Below are positions 13,263-20,976 of a stretch of DNA of 33,271 nucleotides, one piece after another; position 1 is the first letter of the stretch; each line of letters opens with the position of its first letter. A program made the position numbers and the translations under genes. Source of the DNA: JBBQAA01 sp038276395 (GTDB taxonomy: Bacteria; Actinomycetota; Thermoleophilia; Solirubrobacterales; Solirubrobacteraceae); assembly GCA_038276395.1 (NCBI GenBank), contig JBBQAA010000081.1:1-33271 (forward strand). The letters run 5' to 3'. Under the pieces are notes generated by a model, which searched no databases, had not been told where the DNA came from, and saw nothing but the letters and a program-made list of their open reading frames with translations.

Positions 13263-14657
13263 TCAGTGGTGAAACGAGCTGCGGGCGTTGGTCGGCGGCA
13301 CGTTCGAGCCATAGGCCGCGAGGCGCTCGACCACGCGCCCGAGATCTGCGGCGAACAGCTCCGCGAGGTCGGGGGAGAACCCGTTGCGCACGCAGACGCG
13401 GAGCACGGCCATGTCCTCGATCCCCGGCGGCATGCGGTAGGCCGGGACGATCCAGCCGCGGCCGCGCAGATGCTCGGAGACGTCGTAGACGCTGTAGCCC
13501 TCGACCTCCTCCCGCAGGCGGAAGGCAAACACGGGCAGCTCGTCGCCCTGGGAGAGGAGCTCGAAGGGACCGAGCCCGGCGATCCGCTCCGAGAGCGCCG
13601 TCGCCACGTCGCGTGACTCCTGCTGCACGCGCCGGTAGCCCTCCCGCCCGAGGCGCACGAGCTGGTAGTACTGGGCCGCGACCTGGGCCCCCGGCCGCGA
13701 GAAGTTGAGCGCGAAGGTGGGCATCTCGCCGCCCAGGTAGTCGACCTTGAAGACGAGCTCCTCGGGCAGGGCGGCGGCCTCGCGCCAGACGACCCATCCA
13801 ACCCCAGGGAAGACGAGCCCGTACTTGTGTCCGGAGGCGTTCACCGACTGCACGCGGGGCAGGCGGAAGTCCCACACGAGATCGGGATCGAGGAAGGGCG
13901 CGATGAACCCACCCGACGCGCCGTCGACGTGGATCGGGACGTCGAGGCCCCGCTCCTCCTGCAGCGCGTCGAGCGCGGCCGAGATCCCGGCGACGTCCTC
14001 GTAGGAGCCGTCGAACGTCGAGCCGAGGACGGCCACGACGCCGATCGTGTTCTCGTCGCACGCCGCCGCCGCGCCCGCGGGCGTGAGCCGCGGCGCCTCG
14101 GCGCTCACGTCGAGGAGCCGCGGCTCGACGTCCCAGTAGCGGCAGAACTTCTCCCAGCAGACCTGGACGTTCGCGCCCATGACGAGGTTCGGCCGGGCCG
14201 CGGAGGCGCCCGCCGCCTCCCGCCGCGCCCGCCAGCGCCACTTGAGCGCGAGGCCGCCGAGCATGCACGCCTCGCTCGACCCCGTGGTCGAGCAGCCGGT
14301 GGCGTCCCCCTTCTCCGAGGCGCCCCAGAGATGGGCGAGGATGTTCACGCAGCGCCGCTCGAGCTCCGCGGTCTGCGGGTACTCGTCCTTGTCGATCATG
14401 TTCTTGTCGAGGCACTCGTCCATGAGGCGCCGCGCCGCCGGCTCCATCCACGTCGTCACGAACGTGGCCAGGTTCAGCCGCGCGTTGCCGTCGAGCATCA
14501 GCTCGTCGTGGACGAGCTGGTAGGCGGCGTCGGGGGCAAGCTCTGCGTCGGCGAGGCGGAAGCGGGGGACGCCCGTCGTCTCGTCGCCGGCGAGCTGCGG
14601 CCGCGGGCGGAGCGCACGCGCGGTCTCGGGGCTGTCGTCGTGGGAGTGAAGGGCCAT
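13263..14657 (-). CDS. gadB: Glutamate decarboxylase
   Basis: This 464-residue PLP enzyme converts glutamate to GABA and CO2, consuming a proton. Family blocks are complete: H-D-E-L-M-L-D-G-N-A-R-L-N-L-A-T-F-V-T-T-W, D-K-N-M-I-D-K-D-E-Y-P, G-S-S-E-A-C-M-L-G-G-L, the PLP-contacting Asp245 in H-V-D-G-A-S-G-G, and the Schiff-base Lys278 in S-G-H-K-Y-G-L. It ends with two histidines; in E. coli GadB a penultimate His closes the active site at neutral pH, so pH gating is possible. I chose ATG 14657 (M-A-L-H, family-like); ATG 14690, which overlaps the antiporter stop as ATGA, is an alternative. No GABA antiporter (gadC) is adjacent; a Na+/H+ antiporter lies upstream instead. Confidence 0.94.
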   Translation of the reverse strand: MALHSHDDSPETARALRPRPQLAGDETTGVPRFRLADAELAPDAAYQLVHDELMLDGNARLNLATFVTTWMEPAARRLMDECLDKNMIDKDEYPQTAELERRCVNILAHLWGASEKGDATGCSTTGSSEACMLGGLALKWRWRARREAAGASAARPNLVMGANVQVCWEKFCRYWDVEPRLLDVSAEAPRLTPAGAAAACDENTIGVVAVLGSTFDGSYEDVAGISAALDALQEERGLDVPIHVDGASGGFIAPFLDPDLVWDFRLPRVQSVNASGHKYGLVFPGVGWVVWREAAALPEELVFKVDYLGGEMPTFALNFSRPGAQVAAQYYQLVRLGREGYRRVQQESRDVATALSERIAGLGPFELLSQGDELPVFAFRLREEVEGYSVYDVSEHLRGRGWIVPAYRMPPGIEDMAVLRVCVRNGFSPDLAELFAADLGRVVERLAAYGSNVPPTNARSSFHH

Positions 14658-14686
14658 GGGCGGATCGTCCCACACCCGGCCCCGCC

Positions 14687-16291
14687 TCATGTGTCCAGCC
14701 GCGCCTCCTCGAGATCGAGGTCGTACTCGATCCGGCGCAGGACGTCGTCGTCGATCTCGCGGTCGCGGCGCAGGTCGCGGGTGGCGTGGCGCTCGGCCTC
14801 GAGCAGCGCGCGGCGCAGACGGCGGAAGTCCTGCGAGCGCTCCTCGATCCCGCCGCCGCCATCACCTTCGTCGTCGACGAGCGCGTCGAAGCGGCGCAGG
14901 CGGAACTCGTAGGACCCCCGCATCCGTTCGGCGGTGTCGTCGCGCACCCAGTCCTCCCCCGCCAGCTCGTTGATGCGCTCGAGCGCGGCGTCGGCGGCCA
15001 CGCGCCGGGCGCGGAGCTCCTCCTGGTAGGCGGAGCCGTCGTCCTCGAGCCCGAGCACGCGCACGAACAGCGGCAGCGTCAGGCCCTGAAGCACGAGCGT
15101 GCCGAAGATGACGCAGAAGGTGAGGAAGACGATGAGGTCGCGATGGGGGAACGCCTTCCCGCCCTCGAGCGTCAGCGGCAGGGCGAGGGCGGCCGCGAGC
15201 GAGACCGCCCCACGCATCCCCGTCCAGGCGAGCAGCAGCGGCATCCGCCAGTCGGGGAAGGGGTCTTGATCGCGGATGCGCCGGAAGAGCATCCGCGGGC
15301 CGTAGGTGGCGGGGAAGATCCACAGCAGCCGTGTGAGGATGACCGTCCCCGTGGCCAGCGCCCCCCAGCCGAACAGGCGCGTGCGGGAGATTCCGTTCAG
15401 GGCGTCGAGCAGGGTCGGCAGCTCCAGCCCGATGAGCACGAACAGGAGCCCGTTGAGGACGAAGGTGAGGATGCTCCATACGGCGTTGCCCTGGAGCCGG
15501 GACTGGACCGTCGTCAGCTCGGGCGTGTACCAGCCCATGTAGATCCCAACGGTTACCGCCGCGAGCACCGCCGAGGCGCCGAGCAGCTCAGCGGGCAGGT
15601 AGGCGAAGTACCCGGTGAGCAGGGAGATCGTGATCTCGACCGGGGGGTTGTCGAGCCGGCGGCGGACCATCCGCACGCAGAAGCCCACCGCCACGCCGAT
15701 GGCGATGCCGCCGGCGACGCTGAGGACGAACGCGAGGATCGCGTGGGGGAGCGAGAACGTGCCGCCGACGACGGCGGCCACCGCGAAGCGATAGACGACG
15801 AGGCCGGTCCCGTCGTTGACGAGGCTCTCGCCCTCGATGACGGTGATCAGGCGCCGGGGGACGCCGAGGCGCTTGGCCACCGCCGAGGCGGCGATCGGAT
15901 CCGTCGGGGAGACGATCGCCCCGAGCGCGAAGGCCTCGGCCCAGGACAGGTGGTCGATCCAGGTATGGGCGACGAGCGCGACGGTCACGGTCGTGACGAG
16001 CACGAGCCCGATGGCCAGGAGCCCGATCGGTCGCAGGTTGGCGCGGAACTCCCGCAGGGGTGTGAAGAACGCCGCGCCGTAGAGCAGCGGGGGGAGCACA
16101 CCGATGAGCACGAGCGCCGGGGAGAACTGGACGCGGGGCACGCCGGGGATGAGCGAGAGCCCGAGCCCGCCGAGCACGAGCAGGATCGGGTAGGGCACCC
16201 GGACCGGGCCGGCCACGGCGATGAGCCCCGCCACGGCGACGAGCGCGGCGAGCAGGAGGGCGAGGTCCGAGTGGTGCAGGCCGATGCTCAC
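14687..16291 (-). CDS. CPA1-family Na+/H+ antiporter (NhaP-like)
   Basis: From GTG 16291 the protein has 534 residues: about twelve hydrophobic segments in the first 420, then a charged cytoplasmic tail of about 110 residues. CPA1 signatures are visible: V-S-P-T-D-P-I-A-A-S-A-V in one half-membrane helix and G-E-S-L-V-N-D-G-T-G-L-V-V-Y with the ion-binding Asn-Asp pair; W-T-G-M-R-G-A-V-S-L-A-A-A-L-A-L-P is the late arginine-bearing helix. It exchanges external H+ for internal Na+ (or the reverse) at the cytoplasmic membrane. The frame is open further upstream, but GTG 16291 begins right before the first membrane segment. It is directly upstream of glutamate decarboxylase; both handle proton balance, so joint pH homeostasis is plausible. 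Confidence 0.93.
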   Translation of the reverse strand: MSIGLHHSDLALLLAALVAVAGLIAVAGPVRVPYPILLVLGGLGLSLIPGVPRVQFSPALVLIGVLPPLLYGAAFFTPLREFRANLRPIGLLAIGLVLVTTVTVALVAHTWIDHLSWAEAFALGAIVSPTDPIAASAVAKRLGVPRRLITVIEGESLVNDGTGLVVYRFAVAAVVGGTFSLPHAILAFVLSVAGGIAIGVAVGFCVRMVRRRLDNPPVEITISLLTGYFAYLPAELLGASAVLAAVTVGIYMGWYTPELTTVQSRLQGNAVWSILTFVLNGLLFVLIGLELPTLLDALNGISRTRLFGWGALATGTVILTRLLWIFPATYGPRMLFRRIRDQDPFPDWRMPLLLAWTGMRGAVSLAAALALPLTLEGGKAFPHRDLIVFLTFCVIFGTLVLQGLTLPLFVRVLGLEDDGSAYQEELRARRVAADAALERINELAGEDWVRDDTAERMRGSYEFRLRRFDALVDDEGDGGGGIEERSQDFRRLRRALLEAERHATRDLRRDREIDDDVLRRIEYDLDLEEARLDT

Positions 16292-16334
16292 GCGCTTGAT
16301 TCTGCAAACCGGCTCAAGAACTAGGCTTGCGCGC

Positions 16335-16838
16335 GTGCGCCGCCTGCTCATCTCCTCTGCCGTCCTCGCCCTGTTCGCCGCCGCACCGGCCGGCGCCACC
16401 ACGCGCCTCCGGCTCGACGGCATCGGGCCGCTCAAGCTGCACATGCGGACCGCCGCCGCGCTCAGGACCGGCTGGCTCACGCACCGGAGCAGGGGCTGTG
16501 AGCTCGCCTCGCCCGTGCCCGTGGCCTACCGGATCTCCGGCCGCAGAGCGCCCGGGGGATCGCCGGGACGGCAACGTTCACGCGCGGGCGCCTGTCTGAT
16601 CTCTCGTTCACTCGCGGCGTCCACACGCGGGCGGGAGTGACCGTCGGCCGGACCTCCCTTGCGACGATGGCCCGGCGCTACCGGGCGCTCGGCTTCCGGG
16701 CCACGCTGCGGTACGTCGGGACCTTCGGCGGCCGCTTCGTCAGCGTCTACGGGCGAGGCGGCCGCCCGCGATCGGCGGCTTGGCACCCACCGCACGGTGA
16801 CCTACCTGGCGATCCCGGCCGTTCCCGCCTGCGAGTGA
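16335..16838 (+). pseudogene. Small secreted protein, broken by two frameshifts
   Basis: GTG 16335 begins a clear Sec signal peptide (V-R-R-L-L-I-S-S-A-V-L-A-L-F-A-A-A-P-A-G-A, cleavage near residue 21), followed by L-R-L-D-G-I-G-P-L-K-L-H-M-R-T-A-A-A-L. At the G5 run near 16555 the sensible reading changes frame (one G apparently missing) and continues G-I-A-G-T-A-T-F-T-R-G-R-L through V-G-T-F-G-G-R-F-V-S-V-Y. A second shift at about 16750-16785 leads to the ending T-V-T-Y-L-A-I-P-A-V-P-A-C-E and a stop at 16836-16838. The restored protein would have about 167 residues with a C-terminal Cys. Family not identified. The shifts may be sequencing errors. Confidence 0.6.
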
Positions 16839-16860
16839 GCGGGCGCGGAGCCGAGCGCCC

Positions 16861-17818
16861 TCAGCCGCTGACGAGCATCGCCGCGCCGAGCCCGCCGCCG
16901 ACGCCCGGCAGCTCGGTCACGCGCAGCGCGGGTGGGGTGTCGTCGCGGAAGAGGTGCGGGTGCATCGCCGCGAGCAGGCGGTCGTGGTAGGGCTCGCCGA
17001 GCCGCTCGCCCATCCCACCGCCGAGGATCACGGCCTCGACGTCGAGCAGGTTCACCGCCGAGGCGACGCCGGCGCCGAGCGCCTCGATCGCGCGGTCGAC
17101 GAGCTGCACGGCCATGGGGTCCTCCTGCTCGAGGGCGCGGGCCCAGATGCCGCTCGTCAGCCGCGGGCGGCCGTGCTTGTCCATGAGCTTGAAGAGCTTC
17201 GTCCGCTCGCCCTCCTCCACGAGCGCGCGAGCCCTGCGCTCCATGGCCAGGCGACCGGCGTAGGCCTCCATGCAGCCGCGCCGCCCGCAGGGACAGCGCG
17301 CGCCGCCGCGCTTGACGACGACGTGGCCGATCTCCCCGGCTCCGCCGCGGCCACGCCACAGCTCGCCGCCGAGGACGACCCCGCCGCCCGTCCCGGTCCC
17401 CCACCACACGCCGAGCAGCGAGTCATAGGGCCGCCCCGCGCCGATCTCCGACTCGGCGAGGATGGCCGTGCCGACGTCGTTGCCGAGGGTCACCTCGAGG
17501 CCGAAGCGCTCGGCCAGCACGGGGCCGAGGGGGAAGCTCTCCTCCCAGCTCGGGAGGTTCCGGGCCGAGGTCACCGTGCCCTTGGCGCGATCGACCGTGC
17601 CTGGGGAGCCGACCCCGAGGCCGGCGAGCGCGCCGGGCTCGACCCCCCGCCTCCCGCGCCGCCTCCTCGAGTGTGTCGCCGATCGCCTCGGCAACGTCCC
17701 GCGGCCCGCCCTCGGTGGGCGTCGGGCGCCGCGCCTGCCCGCGAATCTCGTGCTCCTCGTCGACGACGAGGGCGAGGATCTTCGTCCCGCCGAGGTCGAC
17801 GCCGCCGCGGAGCCTCAC
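16861..17818 (-). CDS. ROK-family sugar kinase (glucokinase-like), one-base frameshift
   Basis: The gene starts at GTG 17818 (overlapping the HAD stop as GTGA) with R-L-R-G-G-V-D-L-G-G-T-K, the ROK ATP phosphate-binding motif. At the C6 run 17643-17648 the frame shifts; removing one base joins A-A-R-E-A-G to V-E-P-G-A-L-A-G-L-G-V-G-S-P-G-T-V-D. The rest is intact: catalytic Asp in G-N-D-V-G-T-A, G-T-G-T-G-G-G, G-E-I-G-H, and the ROK zinc motif C-P-C-G-R-R-G-C-M-E. Restored length would be 318 residues. Its place in an operon with pgi, gnd and zwf supports glucokinase, phosphorylating glucose to glucose 6-phosphate. The homopolymer position suggests a sequencing error, but a real mutation is possible. 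Confidence 0.82.
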
Positions 17819-18486
17819 AGCGGCAGCTCCTCCTCGAGCGAGCCGATCACGTGATCGGCCCCGGCGCGCTCGAGCGCGGCCGCGTCGTAGTGGCCGGTGG
17901 CCACGCCGACCGAGCCCGCCCCCGCCCCGGCGGCGGCGTCGATGTCGTGCGGCGTGTCGCCGACGACAAGGACCTCCTCGCGGGAGAGCCGGCGCTCGAG
18001 CCGCGCCTCGGCACGCACGACGGCACCGCGGGTCAGCGCCACGCGATCCTCGGAGTCCGAGCCGAAGCCGCCGAAGTCGAAGTAGCGGTTCAGGTCCCCG
18101 CGCGCGAGCTTGACCTCGACCGCCTCCTCGGTGCCGCCGGAGCACAGGCCGAGGAGCACGCCCTGCGCCTGCAGGCGCTCGAGCGTCTCGCGCACGCCGG
18201 GCAGGACTCGGTAGCCCTCGGACTCCTTGACCGTCCCGGGCAGGTAGCGCATCCGCGTGGCCATGAGCCTCGCCATCTCCTCCCCGTCCGGCTCGTGGCC
18301 GACGACCTGCGCGAAGGTGCGGCGCCCGACCTCGGGATCGGTCATGCCGTTGTCGGTGAACTCGCCGATGTCGGCGGGCACGCCGTAGAGCTCGTCGAAG
18401 GCGAGCTTCCAGGACTCCGCCCCGGCGCCGCCGCTCGTGATGAGGGTGCCGTCGACGTCGAAGAGCACGGCCAGCGCGCGGCTCAC
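17815..18486 (-). CDS. HAD-superfamily phosphatase (phosphoglycolate phosphatase-like)
   Basis: The 223-residue protein has all HAD motifs: Asp10 and Asp12 in L-F-D-V-D-G-T-L (motif I), Ser116 in L-C-S-G-G (motif II) and G-D-T-P-H-D-I-D (Asp177/Asp181, motif IV). A helical cap lies between about 18 and 95, so it is a subfamily I enzyme like Gph or beta-phosphoglucomutase. It hydrolyses a small phosphorylated metabolite; its place between zwf and the ROK kinase suggests a sugar-phosphate substrate. The start at GTG 18486 overlaps the zwf stop, and its own stop overlaps the ROK start, both as GTGA. Confidence 0.9.
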   Translation of the reverse strand: MSRALAVLFDVDGTLITSGGAGAESWKLAFDELYGVPADIGEFTDNGMTDPEVGRRTFAQVVGHEPDGEEMARLMATRMRYLPGTVKESEGYRVLPGVRETLERLQAQGVLLGLCSGGTEEAVEVKLARGDLNRYFDFGGFGSDSEDRVALTRGAVVRAEARLERRLSREEVLVVGDTPHDIDAAAGAGAGSVGVATGHYDAAALERAGADHVIGSLEEELPL

Positions 18487-19958
18487 TCCTCCTCCTCCTC
18501 CGCGAGGTTCCAGGGGGTCAGCTCGGCGGCGGACTCGGGACCCCACGACCCGCCGGCGTAGGGCTCGACCGGCGGCGGCGCGTCGAGCAGGGGCTCCGCG
18601 ACCTCCCACAGCCGCTCGATCCCGTCGGCGCGGGTGAAGAGCGTGTGGTCCCCGGTCATCGCGTCGTGGATCAGGCGCTCGTAGGCCTCGAGCTGGTTGG
18701 CCGCCTCGAAGGAGGTGTCGTAGGAGAAGGTCATCCGCGCCGGACCGAGCGCCATCGTCGCCCCCGGCTGCTTGGCCATGAACTCGGCGGTGATCGACCC
18801 CGGGTCGCCGAGGTCGAAGACGAGCGCGTTCGGGTGCTCGTGGTGGTGCACGCCCGCGCTCTGCGGGAACATCCGCAGCGCCGGCTCGCGCAGCATGATC
18901 GTCACGACCCGCTTGCCCTCGGCCAGGCACTTCCCGGTGCGCAGGAAGAACGGCACGCCCTGCCAGCGCCAGTTGTCCACGTTGGCGCGCAGGGCGACGA
19001 ACGTCTCCGTGTCGGAGTCCCCGGCCACGCCGTCGATCTCCCGGTAGCCCTCGTACTGCCCGCGCACGACGTACTCCGGGTCGAGCGGGCGCAGCGCCTC
19101 GAAGACCTTGACCTTCTCGTCGCCGAGCGTCTTCGCGCGCAGGGAGGTCGGCGGCTCCATGGCCAGGTAGCCGAGGACCTGGAAGAGGTGCGTGACGACC
19201 ATGTCGCGAAAGGCGCCCGTCTTCTCGTAGAAGCCCGCTCGCGTGCCCACGTCGAGCGTCTCGGGGACGTCGATCTGCACGCTGGAGACGTGCTCGCGGT
19301 TCCAGATCGGCTCGAACAGGCCGTTGGCGAAGCGCAGCGCGAGGATGTTCTGCACCGCCTCCTTGCCGAGGAAGTGGTCGATGCGGAAGACCTGGTTCTC
19401 GGCGAAGACGGAGTGGATCTCCTCGTTCAGCGCCCGGGCCGACTCGAGGTCGGTCCCGAACGGCTTCTCCATGATGATCCGCGCGTTCTCGTGCAGGCCG
19501 TTGGCCCCGAGCTCGCGCACGATCGAGGGCGCGGCGGCGGGCGGCACGGAGAGGAAGTGCAGGAGCTGGGCCTCTCCTCCCACCTCCTCCTCGGCCTCGC
19601 GGACCCGGCCGGCGAGGACGGCGCCCGAGTCGCCCTCCTCCCCCGAGGTGGCGAAGGACAGGAGCTCTGAGAACCGCTCCCAGGAGTCGCCGACGAGGTC
19701 CTCCTTGCCGAACTCCGTGATCGCGGCGCAGGCCAGCGAGCGGAACTCCTCGTCGTCGAGCACCGAGGTCGAGGTGCCGACGATGCGCACCTCCTCGGGG
19801 AGCAGGTCCGCGTTCAGCAGGTGGATGAGGCCGGGCAGGAGCTTGCGCTTGGCCAGGTCCCCGGTGGCGCCGAAGAGGACGATGACGTGCGGCGGCGGCC
19901 GCTTGACCGCCTCGGGGGAGAGCGGGTCGGCGACCGCGGTGGGGGCGTTCTCGCTCAC
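18483..19958 (-). CDS. zwf: Glucose-6-phosphate dehydrogenase
   Basis: This 491-residue enzyme oxidises glucose 6-phosphate to 6-phosphogluconolactone, making NADPH. Key motifs: G-A-T-G-D-L-A-K-R-K-L (30-40, cofactor site), E-K-P-F-G (164-168) and the substrate/catalytic site R-I-D-H-F-L-G-K-E (192-200). The catalytic His in R-I-D-H is present; Phe replaces the usual Tyr after it, a tolerated change. Later blocks include R-T-G-K-C-L and the C-terminal E-A-Y-E-R-L-I-H-D-A. The start at GTG 19958 overlaps the gnd stop. No opcA follows, unlike in many actinobacteria. A much longer open frame upstream is a shadow of gnd. Confidence 0.96.
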   Translation of the reverse strand: MSENAPTAVADPLSPEAVKRPPPHVIVLFGATGDLAKRKLLPGLIHLLNADLLPEEVRIVGTSTSVLDDEEFRSLACAAITEFGKEDLVGDSWERFSELLSFATSGEEGDSGAVLAGRVREAEEEVGGEAQLLHFLSVPPAAAPSIVRELGANGLHENARIIMEKPFGTDLESARALNEEIHSVFAENQVFRIDHFLGKEAVQNILALRFANGLFEPIWNREHVSSVQIDVPETLDVGTRAGFYEKTGAFRDMVVTHLFQVLGYLAMEPPTSLRAKTLGDEKVKVFEALRPLDPEYVVRGQYEGYREIDGVAGDSDTETFVALRANVDNWRWQGVPFFLRTGKCLAEGKRVVTIMLREPALRMFPQSAGVHHHEHPNALVFDLGDPGSITAEFMAKQPGATMALGPARMTFSYDTSFEAANQLEAYERLIHDAMTGDHTLFTRADGIERLWEVAEPLLDAPPPVEPYAGGSWGPESAAELTPWNLAEEEEE

Positions 19959-20974
19959 GGCACCGTCTGCTCGTGGTGGCCGCCGAACTCCGAGCGCATG
20001 GCCGAGAGGATGCGGTGGGCGAAGTCCCCCTCCCCGCGCGAGGAGAAGCGGTCGTACAGCGCGGCGGAGAGGACCGGCGCGGGCACGCCCTCCTCGACGG
20101 CGGCGAGCACCGTCCAGCGGCCCTCGCCGGAGTCCGAGACGCGGCCCTCGAAGCCGTCGAGCGTCGGGGACTCCCGCAGCGCCGAGGCGGTCAGGTCGAG
20201 CAGCCAGGAGGCGATGACGCTCCCCCGCCGCCACACCTCGGCGACCTCGGCCGTGTCGATGTCGTAGCGGTAGTACTCGGGTTCGCGCAGCGGCGTCGTC
20301 TCGGCGTTGCCCTCCTGCTCCTTCGCGCTGCCGATGTCCGCGCCGTGGAGGATGTTCAGCCCCTCGGCGTAGGCGGCCATCATCCCGTACTCGATCCCGT
20401 TGTGGACCATCTTGACGAAGTGGCCGGCGCCCGAGGGCCCACAGTGCAGGTAGCCCTGCTCCGCGGGGGCGGGTTCGCCCTCGCGGCCGGGCGTGCGCTC
20501 GGAGTCGCCCGGCCCGGGGGCGATCGAGGCGAACAGCGGCTCCAGGCGGTGGACGGGCTCGTCCTCGCCGCCGATCATCAGGCAGAAGCCGCGCTCGAGC
20601 CCGAAGACGCCGCCGCTCGTGCCGACGTCGAGGTAGTGGATGTCCCGCTCCTTGAGCCGGGCCCCGCGGTCGACGTCGTCGCGGTAGTAGGAGTTGCCGC
20701 CGTCGATGATCGTGTCGCCTGACTCGAAGTGCTCGGCGAGGTCCGCGACCGTCTGGCCGGTGAACGCGGCGGGGACCATGATCCACGCGGCGCGCGGCGT
20801 CGCGAGCTTCTGCGCGAAGTCGGCGAGGTCCGTGGCGCCGGTCGCGCCCTCGCCCTCGAGCTCCTTGACGGCATCCTCGTTCAGATCGAAGACGACGCAC
20901 TCGTGCCCGTCCTTCATCAGGCGGCGCACGAGGTTCGCGCCCATCCGGCCCAGGCCGACCATTCCCAGCTGCAT
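19955..20974 (-). CDS. gnd: 6-phosphogluconate dehydrogenase, decarboxylating (short GntZ/YqeC type)
   Basis: The 339-residue protein is the short form of the family (classical Gnd has about 470). It converts 6-phosphogluconate to ribulose 5-phosphate and CO2. The Rossmann motif is G-L-G-R-M-G-A-N (7-14). Asp30 at the end of beta-2 (V-V-F-D-L-N) suggests NAD preference, as reported for short-form enzymes. I-I-D-G-G-N-S-Y-Y-R-D-D, G-T-S-G-G-V-F-G-L-E-R-G and G-A-G-H-F-V-K-M-V-H-N-G with catalytic Lys188 and Asn192 are intact. An insertion around 155-172 (Gly/Glu/Pro-rich) is unusual. It starts 2 bp after the pgi stop and is coupled to zwf by GTGA. Confidence 0.94.
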   Translation of the reverse strand: MQLGMVGLGRMGANLVRRLMKDGHECVVFDLNEDAVKELEGEGATGATDLADFAQKLATPRAAWIMVPAAFTGQTVADLAEHFESGDTIIDGGNSYYRDDVDRGARLKERDIHYLDVGTSGGVFGLERGFCLMIGGEDEPVHRLEPLFASIAPGPGDSERTPGREGEPAPAEQGYLHCGPSGAGHFVKMVHNGIEYGMMAAYAEGLNILHGADIGSAKEQEGNAETTPLREPEYYRYDIDTAEVAEVWRRGSVIASWLLDLTASALRESPTLDGFEGRVSDSGEGRWTVLAAVEEGVPAPVLSAALYDRFSSRGEGDFAHRILSAMRSEFGGHHEQTVP

Positions 20975-20976
20975 CG

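Noticed and set aside
16322..16327. TAGGCT as a -10 box for the broken secreted protein
   Set aside because: Position 7 bp before the GTG fits a leaderless start, but no -35 lies at a normal distance (TTGATT is 20 bp away), so it is not listed as a promoter.
18483..20900. 805-codon open frame covering zwf and most of gnd
   Set aside because: Only the part after GTG 19958 is Zwf; the upstream part is Arg-rich antiframe of gnd, which is unmistakable in another frame.
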